Source: Spirosoma validum (GTDB taxonomy: Bacteria > Bacteroidota > Bacteroidia > Cytophagales > Spirosomataceae). Taken from it: a DNA stretch of 64,000 nucleotides. Location of the stretch: assembly GCF_014699035.1 (NCBI RefSeq), contig NZ_JACXAA010000015.1:62001-126000 (forward strand), given 5' to 3'. A model generated the notes under the pieces. It was not told the DNA's origin. It was given only the letters and a program-made list of their open reading frames with translations, and searched no databases. Shown in pieces: positions 59,695-64,000 of this stretch (the stretch's first letter is position 1; each line of letters begins with the position of its first letter). Both the position numbers and the translations under genes were made by a program.

Positions 59695-61167
59695 CTAAGC
59701 CAGCAGCGGCTTCACAACCTTACCATGAACATCAGTCAGTCGATAACGCCGGCCCTGGCTTTTGAAAGTTAGTTTTTCGTGGTCAATGCCCAGCAGATGC
59801 AGGATTGTCGCCTGAAAATCGTGGACGTGAACCGGTTCTTTCACTACGTTGTAGCCAAAATCGTCGGTTTCCCCATACACTACGCCTTTCTTAACCCCTG
59901 CACCTGCCATCCAGACCGTGAACGCTCGCGGGTGGTGGTCTCGACCGTAATTGTCTTTGGCGAGCTTCCCTTGTGAGTAGCTTCCACGCCCAAACTCACC
60001 ACCCCAGATTACCAACGTATCATCGAGCAAACCACGCTGTTTTAGATCCTGGATCAGGGCCGCCGAGGGCTGGTCTACACTTTTTACCTGAATCTTGATG
60101 TCGTTCGGCAGATTGCTGTGCTGGTCCCAGCCCTGGTGATAGAGTTGCACAAACTTCACATCTTTTTCGACCAGTTTTCGCGCCAGCAAGCAGTTGGCCG
60201 CAAACGTGCCAGGCTTACGGCTCTCTGGTCCGTACATATCGAAAATATAGTCGGGTTCTTTCGAAATATCCAGCGTTTCCGGAACGGACGTTTGCATGCG
60301 GTACGCCATTTCGTACTGGGCCATCCGGTTATTGATTTCCGGGTCCAGTACGTGCTTGAACTGTTCCTGATGGAGTTTACCCAAATAATCGAGCATCCGC
60401 CGACGGCTGGTTTTGTCAACACCCGGCGGATTGTTCAGGTAATACACCGGATCTGGCCCCGACCGAAACACAACGCCCTGATGGACCGATGGCAGAAAGC
60501 CATTACTCCAGAGTTTGGCATACAAGGGCTGATCACCATCACGACCTTTGGATAACAACACGACAAACGACGGAAGATTCTGGTTGTCAGACCCTAATCC
60601 GTAACTAATCCAGGAGCCAAACGATGGACGACCCGCCTGTTGGCTTCCTGTCTGGAAGAACGTAACGGCGGGGTCGTGGTTGATGGCTTCCGTATGCAGG
60701 GATCGAACAAACGTCAGGTCGTTGGCGATACTGGCCGTGTGTGGCAACAATTCACTAATCCACATCCGGCTGGGACCGTATTGTGCGAATTTGTATTTGG
60801 ATGCAGCCAACGGAAAATGGCTCTGACCGGCGCTCATACCCGTTAAGCGCTGACCGTTACGTACCGACGCGGGTAAATCCTGCCCCCACATGGCCTCAAG
60901 TTTCGGCTTATAATCGAATAGTTCCAGTTGCGAAGGTGCCCCGCTCTGAAACAGATAAATAATGCGTTTTACTTTCGGCGGAAAGTGTGGCTTACCAACC
61001 GGCGGGTTTTCTCCCGGCGCATTCATGCTGGACGCAGGTGTTCCCGCAAACAAATTCGTGGGATTTAGCAACGACGCCAGCGCTATGGTACCTAAACCTG
61101 CACTGGCCTGACCCAGAAAATTCCGGCGGCTAAGCTGGTCATGTATTTGATCCTGAATATCAGCCAT
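59695..61167 (-). CDS. DUF1501 domain protein (Tat-exported, sulfatase-like fold)
   Basis: A 490-residue protein from the ATG at 61167 (MADIQDQIHDQLSRRNFLGQASAGLGTIALASLL, a twin-arginine signal). The longer frame upstream is unlikely to be used since it would overlap the preceding gene. DUF1501 features: SGAPSQLELFDYKPKLEAMWGQ, LPHTASIANDLTFVRSLHTEAINHDPAVTFFQTG and CLLARKLVEKDVKFVQLYHQGWDQHSN, WGGEFGR near the end. The family belongs to the alkaline-phosphatase-like superfamily and is abundant in Planctomycetes, normally beside a DUF1549/DUF1553 gene, as it nearly is here. Function unknown; exported. Confidence 0.93.
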   Translation of the reverse strand: MADIQDQIHDQLSRRNFLGQASAGLGTIALASLLNPTNLFAGTPASSMNAPGENPPVGKPHFPPKVKRIIYLFQSGAPSQLELFDYKPKLEAMWGQDLPASVRNGQRLTGMSAGQSHFPLAASKYKFAQYGPSRMWISELLPHTASIANDLTFVRSLHTEAINHDPAVTFFQTGSQQAGRPSFGSWISYGLGSDNQNLPSFVVLLSKGRDGDQPLYAKLWSNGFLPSVHQGVVFRSGPDPVYYLNNPPGVDKTSRRRMLDYLGKLHQEQFKHVLDPEINNRMAQYEMAYRMQTSVPETLDISKEPDYIFDMYGPESRKPGTFAANCLLARKLVEKDVKFVQLYHQGWDQHSNLPNDIKIQVKSVDQPSAALIQDLKQRGLLDDTLVIWGGEFGRGSYSQGKLAKDNYGRDHHPRAFTVWMAGAGVKKGVVYGETDDFGYNVVKEPVHVHDFQATILHLLGIDHEKLTFKSQGRRYRLTDVHGKVVKPLLA

Positions 61168-61174
61168 AACTCGT

Positions 61175-62590
61175 TCAATTCTGTTGTTTGTTGGTTTCGA
61201 ACCAATTGATGATTTGAGGATATAAATCGGCAACCGTTGTTCCGGTATGTCTGTGTTGATAAAGAGGCACCAGAAACTGATTGAATTCAGCAAACTTTTT
61301 GAATCCCCGGTAATTAACCATCATCGTCTCGATACGTTTGAGCAACGCTGGCAGTTCGTTTTTAGGGGCAAAATCAACGTAGCGTAAACTGACCAATCCC
61401 CAATTCATATACTCGTTAAAACAGGCATACGTATTGTCATAATTTTTAGCCGGTTTTCGCTCGTCGATCCAGGCATCCCGTTTAGCCAGAGCAGACGTTA
61501 ACGCTTTTCTATACTGAGCTTTGTCGGCCTCTGGATTAATAAACGCATGATTTAATTCGGTAAAAACAATATTACCATTTCTTACCTGAACTGCCTTCGC
61601 TGAGAAATCAGCGTCGGATTTGTTAGGAAACGGAAAATTTACATGCGCCTGTGCTTCGCGAAAACCGTTATTTTCAAACCAGTTGGCCGATTGATTTCCA
61701 CTAACCAATGGCGAAAAGATAATTTTGAAGGAGTCGTAGTGCGTACCTGGAAAGTTTACGTTCAACCACGTTTGCATGCTTGCTACGTCTAAGGAATCTT
61801 GATACGCTCTGATCAATTGATTGTAGTAAGGCTGGTGTTTTCTATAGAAATCCATGAACTTAGTTTTGGCAGCAAATCGCTGTAATGGCAAAACATAAGG
61901 CCTAAGCGAATTTTCCTTTCCCCACGCAACCCGGTCATAAACCGAACTCTGTTGAATAATCCCTTTTCGGTCAAGTGAAAATGCATAAGCATCCATTTTC
62001 AACGGAAAGTACTGACTTTCGTTTTTTGTGAGAATGGAATCCATAACCGTCACAATTGGCTCATTTTTATAGGCCGAAAAATGCGCTATTACGTCCTTGT
62101 AATAAGGGGTATTCTTTTCTATCAAATCATCGTTCTGTTGTGCTGCTTTCGTCAGGGCGAAAACGGTATTAATTAATTCATACGTCTCCGGAATCTCGAC
62201 AAACGTTTTTCCCGTATGCGCTTTATTATAAGACGTAGTGAATAGAGCAGGTTCCACGTAGCGCAGTCCACGAATCTGCGTATACGCGCTATCGCCAGCG
62301 GGCGTCAGGACAATGAAATCCACTACGTCGTTTGCTTTGATTTCACGAACAACAGAGTCTTTCTCTGCAATAAACGCCACCCGTACCGGCTTCGATTTAA
62401 TGGAAACATCGAATCTATCGGGCTTGACACTGGGATCAATAGTCCATCTATTTGGATAATAATCTGTATCAATGCGTATGGATAAAGACTTTCCACCCGC
62501 TCTCAAGACCGACAACTTATTCTGAGAAAAAGCCGCATTGGACCAAAGTACACTTACTGTCAGCAAGACAATTAACAAACTAAATCGCAT
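61175..62590 (-). CDS. DUF4932-like exported protein between DUF1501 and DUF1553 genes
   Basis: A 471-residue protein with a signal peptide (MRFSLLIVLLTVSVLWSNAAFSQ). Likely DUF4932: residues ~180-400 show KMDAYAFSLDRKGI, FFENNGFREAQAH-type segments and the motif VFTELNHAFINPEADK, which recalls a metal site (TExxH) though not the classic HExxH. The family assignment is by recollection and moderate. Intergenic distances are 2 bp on the upstream side and 7 bp on the downstream side, so it is firmly inside the DUF1553-DUF1501 operon and probably acts with those proteins. Confidence 0.7.
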   Translation of the reverse strand: MRFSLLIVLLTVSVLWSNAAFSQNKLSVLRAGGKSLSIRIDTDYYPNRWTIDPSVKPDRFDVSIKSKPVRVAFIAEKDSVVREIKANDVVDFIVLTPAGDSAYTQIRGLRYVEPALFTTSYNKAHTGKTFVEIPETYELINTVFALTKAAQQNDDLIEKNTPYYKDVIAHFSAYKNEPIVTVMDSILTKNESQYFPLKMDAYAFSLDRKGIIQQSSVYDRVAWGKENSLRPYVLPLQRFAAKTKFMDFYRKHQPYYNQLIRAYQDSLDVASMQTWLNVNFPGTHYDSFKIIFSPLVSGNQSANWFENNGFREAQAHVNFPFPNKSDADFSAKAVQVRNGNIVFTELNHAFINPEADKAQYRKALTSALAKRDAWIDERKPAKNYDNTYACFNEYMNWGLVSLRYVDFAPKNELPALLKRIETMMVNYRGFKKFAEFNQFLVPLYQHRHTGTTVADLYPQIINWFETNKQQN

Positions 62591-62592
62591 AC

Positions 62593-64000
62593 TTATCGCT
62601 TTATAATCGCTTCGTCAAAATTCATTATCGTACTCGTCACTACAGTCCAGGCCGCTAATTCAGCCGAGTTCAGCGTTTTATCGACTGGGTACTCTCCTAC
62701 CGACAGCAATTCTGAAGCTCGTTTCGGATTCTTTTTAAAATCCGCCAGTTCTTCGTCGTAAAGCTGTTTCATCAACGAAAGCTCCTGCGGGCGAGCCGGT
62801 CGGCTAATCACCGCTTTGAAGAATTCATTGATTAATTCCCCTTCATCCTTTCTCCCCTTTCCTCCTTCTTTTTGCGCCAATACACGGGCCGCTTCAACAA
62901 ACTGTGGATCGTTGAGCGTAACGAGTGCCTGTAAAGGTGTACTGGTTTTCTGTCGTTTAACAATGCACGTATGCCGTTCGGCAGCATCGAAATTGAGCAT
63001 CATTGGCGCGGGCGACGACCGTTTCCAGATCGTGTACATCGACCGACGATACAAACTATCGCCCTTGCTCTGCACGTATTTTACGGCGTTACGTGTTGCC
63101 AGGGCTTCCCAAATACCAGCGGGTTGATACGGTAGCACACTTGGTCCACCGATACGCTGAGTAAGCAGCCCACTCGCTGCCAAGGCATTATCGCGCACTT
63201 GCTCCGCCGACATCCGATAACTTGGCCCGCGCGTCAGGAATATATTGTCAGGATCAGCCTCCCGCGCTTTTTCCGGCACATTAGATGACTGACGATACGT
63301 AGCAGACATAACAATCAGCTTATGCATCGCCTTCGCATTCCATCCTGTTTCTCTGAATTTAACCGCCAGATAATCCAACAATTCGGGATGAGTGGGCAAA
63401 GCGCCCTGATTACCAAAATCATCGCTGTTTTTGGCAATTCCCTGACCGAAATACTGCTGCCAGAATCGGTTTACCATCACCCGGCTAAACAGCGGGTTTT
63501 CAGGCATCACCAGCCATTTGGCTAAGCCTAACCGATTTTTAGGAAAATTATCCGGCATAGGCGTCATGCTGTGCAGGACGGCCGGTTTTACTAGCTCACC
63601 CGGCGCGTCGTAAGCCCCCCGTTTCAGCAAATGCGAGACGCGGGGATATTTCTGCTCATTCATCACCATGACCTGATCAGAGTTGGTGTACAGCATCAGT
63701 TCCTCACCACGCAGTTTCATGGCTTCGGTAAAGTTTTTCCGATAAACCGAATCCTGGGTCGTTACGTAATAGCTGTATAATCCCGCCCGTTGCACCGGAG
63801 TACGTTTGGCCGTTGGCGTTTGCAGGGCAAGCGCAAGGGCATCGGGGCCACCTGCCAAGTGAGTCATTTCAAGGGGCGTCAGACAACGATTGTAGATACG
63901 GAGTTCATCGACGGCGATATCCTTGTAAAAATAATCGTGCATCCGACCGATGTAAAATGGATGCTGCACCCAGTGCGTTTTGTTTTTTCCCCAAACAATG
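62593..64000 (-). CDS. DUF1553 (PSD1-type) protein, N-terminus outside window
   Basis: The frame is open to the right edge, so the N-terminal part, normally a cytochrome-c-like PSD1 region and DUF1549, is missing. Visible residues start with a LamG-like concanavalin strand (HPFYIGRMHDYFYKDIAVDELRIYNRCLT), then a linker and DUF1553: LFSRVMVNRFWQQYFGQGIAKNSDDFGNQGALPTHPELLDYLA, SSPAPMMLNFDAAERHTCIVKRQKTSTPLQALVTLNDPQFVEAARV. The family pairs with DUF1501 and is thought to act in the envelope on complex carbohydrates. First visible gene of a three-gene operon. Confidence 0.92.
   Translation of the reverse strand, partial: IVWGKNKTHWVQHPFYIGRMHDYFYKDIAVDELRIYNRCLTPLEMTHLAGGPDALALALQTPTAKRTPVQRAGLYSYYVTTQDSVYRKNFTEAMKLRGEELMLYTNSDQVMVMNEQKYPRVSHLLKRGAYDAPGELVKPAVLHSMTPMPDNFPKNRLGLAKWLVMPENPLFSRVMVNRFWQQYFGQGIAKNSDDFGNQGALPTHPELLDYLAVKFRETGWNAKAMHKLIVMSATYRQSSNVPEKAREADPDNIFLTRGPSYRMSAEQVRDNALAASGLLTQRIGGPSVLPYQPAGIWEALATRNAVKYVQSKGDSLYRRSMYTIWKRSSPAPMMLNFDAAERHTCIVKRQKTSTPLQALVTLNDPQFVEAARVLAQKEGGKGRKDEGELINEFFKAVISRPARPQELSLMKQLYDEELADFKKNPKRASELLSVGEYPVDKTLNSAELAAWTVVTSTIMNFDEAIIKR

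Noticed and set aside
1-64000. tRNA, rRNA, prophage or transposon genes
   Set aside because: I looked on both strands and found no cloverleaf ending in a T-arm, no ribosomal RNA stretch and no integrase, transposase or phage structural gene.

Overview
The window reads as ordinary chromosome of a member of the Bacteroidota, most like the Spirosoma/Cytophagales group. The evidence is roughly 50% GC, TAnnTTTG-type -7 promoter boxes, few Shine-Dalgarno sites, a type IX secretion sorting tail on a CotH protein, a lipoprotein TamA homologue (TamL type) next to TamB, DUF4290, MurA with Asp in place of the usual catalytic Cys, and many lipoboxes. I see no rRNA, tRNA, CRISPR, prophage or insertion sequence. 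Genus is inference.

Layout. 1-6.4 kb: an ECF sigma factor, a membrane anti-sigma-like TPR protein and an unknown third gene form one overlapping operon. Beside it lie a tiny lipoprotein with a decayed second copy, and an operon of a degenerate matrixin/LecA-like lectin protein and a TPR-CHAT protease whose CHAT domain is predicted to be periplasmic. 6.5-16 kb: MATE exporter, a large putative metallopeptidase, DUF4290, murA, a DUF305 lipoprotein, a microbial rhodopsin with an unusual D-T-Q motif, and a SAM hydrolase with a signal peptide. 16-24.3 kb: ABC exporter, glycosyltransferase, hemE, a heptose-phosphate kinase, a small lipoprotein, an isolated nuoN and a TerC protein. 24.6-36.4 kb: envelope block with tamB-tamL, an SGNH esterase and a YbbA/YbbP-like ABC pair. 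36.7-45.7 kb: a CotH-T9SS gene broken by one in-frame stop, bestrophin, PadR plus a MacB-type permease, and an AraC regulator with an SDR oxidoreductase that share a near-identical operator. 45.7-52.4 kb: thioredoxin-like protein, soluble PAS histidine kinase overlapping a receiver-Crp/Fnr regulator, DUF885, a methyltransferase and an N-methyltryptophan-oxidase-like gene. 52.6-64 kb: Gfo/Idh oxidoreductase, GH16 glucanase, quinone oxidoreductase, glpF-glpK, MscS channel, and a DUF1501 / DUF4932-like / DUF1553 operon cut by the right edge.

Between genes the striking feature is a set of long inverted repeats, several overlapping the stop codons of flanking genes. They include a perfect 99-bp palindrome, a perfect 51-bp palindrome, a two-copy REP-like family and a C-rich element family, one arm of which lies inside the tamL signal-peptide coding region. 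The hexamer CTACGT/ACGTAG is scattered through genes on both strands at about three times chance by eye count. The most interesting candidate system is the CHAT/ECF/anti-sigma locus at the left end, which could be a periplasmic protease-to-sigma-factor signalling relay.
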